DNA of 11,639 nt, taken from NCBI GenBank assembly GCA_002342785.1, contig DDQV01000127.1:1-11639 (forward strand). Direction: 5' to 3'. Every line of letters starts with the position of its first letter. The stretch's first letter is position 1. Position numbers and translations under genes: made by a program. Below the pieces are notes generated by a model. It was not told the DNA's origin and did no database searches. It saw only the letters and a program-made list of their open reading frames with translations. The stretch comes from Fusobacteriaceae bacterium UBA2433. Lineage in GTDB: Bacteria > Fusobacteriota > Fusobacteriia > Fusobacteriales > Fusobacteriaceae. Of the stretch, positions 11,574 to 11,639 are shown piece by piece.

Positions 11574-11639
11574 TTATAAAATGAGGAGTAATAACTTTTT
11601 AATTATCCCCTCTAATTTGCCTTCTAAGGTGCTTAAAAA
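11574..11639 (-). CDS. C-terminal end of an unidentified gene, partial; copy 2 of the duplicated sequence
   Basis: An open minus-strand frame enters from the right edge and encodes FLSTLEGKLEGIIKK, then LLLLIL and a TAA stop. The same peptide core occurs at 9432-9497. One T fewer in the poly-T run shifts the frame after IIKK, so the tails differ. It lies about 140 bp upstream of the ATPase gene on the same strand. Whether the upstream part is a real gene or another fragment lies outside the window. Confidence 0.35.
   Translation of the reverse strand, partial: FLSTLEGKLEGIIKKLLLLIL
11594..11639. repeat. Direct repeat, right copy (pairs with 9436-9482)
   Basis: Matches the left copy with two transitions and one T deletion, and is cut by the window end, so the true repeat may be longer. 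In the central palindrome the two A-to-G changes turn both end pairs into G-T pairs on this strand. Confidence 0.75.

Overview
The window looks like a chromosome segment of a low-GC, diderm anaerobe, most likely a member of the Fusobacteriota (Ilyobacter, Propionigenium or Psychrilyobacter type). This is inferred from the strongly A/T-biased codon use, the ylxM-ffh-rpsP gene order, a Tsx-type outer-membrane porin remnant, and the style of the transporters. No 16S rRNA or other taxonomic marker is present, so the assignment is an inference.

Left part (1-3410, minus strand): a housekeeping operon ylxM-ffh-rpsP (rpsP cut by the window edge), driven by two overlapping sigma70-type promoters, then a convincing bidirectional hairpin terminator and a monocistronic dicarboxylate/amino acid:cation symporter gene with its own extended -10 promoter and palindromes.

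Middle part (3470-8133, plus strand): a 5'-truncated tsx-like porin pseudogene with an intact terminator. Next is a two-gene HEPN/MNT toxin-antitoxin pair with overlapping stop/start codons and all the hallmark motifs. A split ThrE-family exporter (yjjP-yjjB type) follows with abutting genes, then an ABC-F ATPase whose stop codon lies inside its terminator stem.

Right part (8134-10066) is about 1.9 kb without any conventional gene, but it is not empty. Three blocks (8169-8393, 8417-8571, 9704-9986) are mosaics of short modules, each a three-fold repeat of a 9-10 bp word carrying GTG. Between them is a compact unit: a good promoter, a roughly 190-nt highly structured leader, a perfect Shine-Dalgarno, a 34-codon TTG-initiated ORF for a hydrophobic peptide, and a strong terminator. 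Its 5' leader and 3' UTR carry a perfect 10-nt complementarity that competes with a local hairpin, and the Shine-Dalgarno can be paired by an adjacent anti-SD. This resembles type I toxin mRNAs (hok/aapA logic) and is the best candidate in the window for an undescribed system. Small decayed coding remnants lie nearby.

The right edge (10067-11639, minus strand) holds an archaeal-type STAND ATPase with a DUF234 nuclease-like C-terminus. A 46-47 bp sequence just upstream of it is repeated about 2.1 kb away, on the other side of the gene. Together these suggest an accessory, rearrangement-prone locus to the right of a stable housekeeping block.
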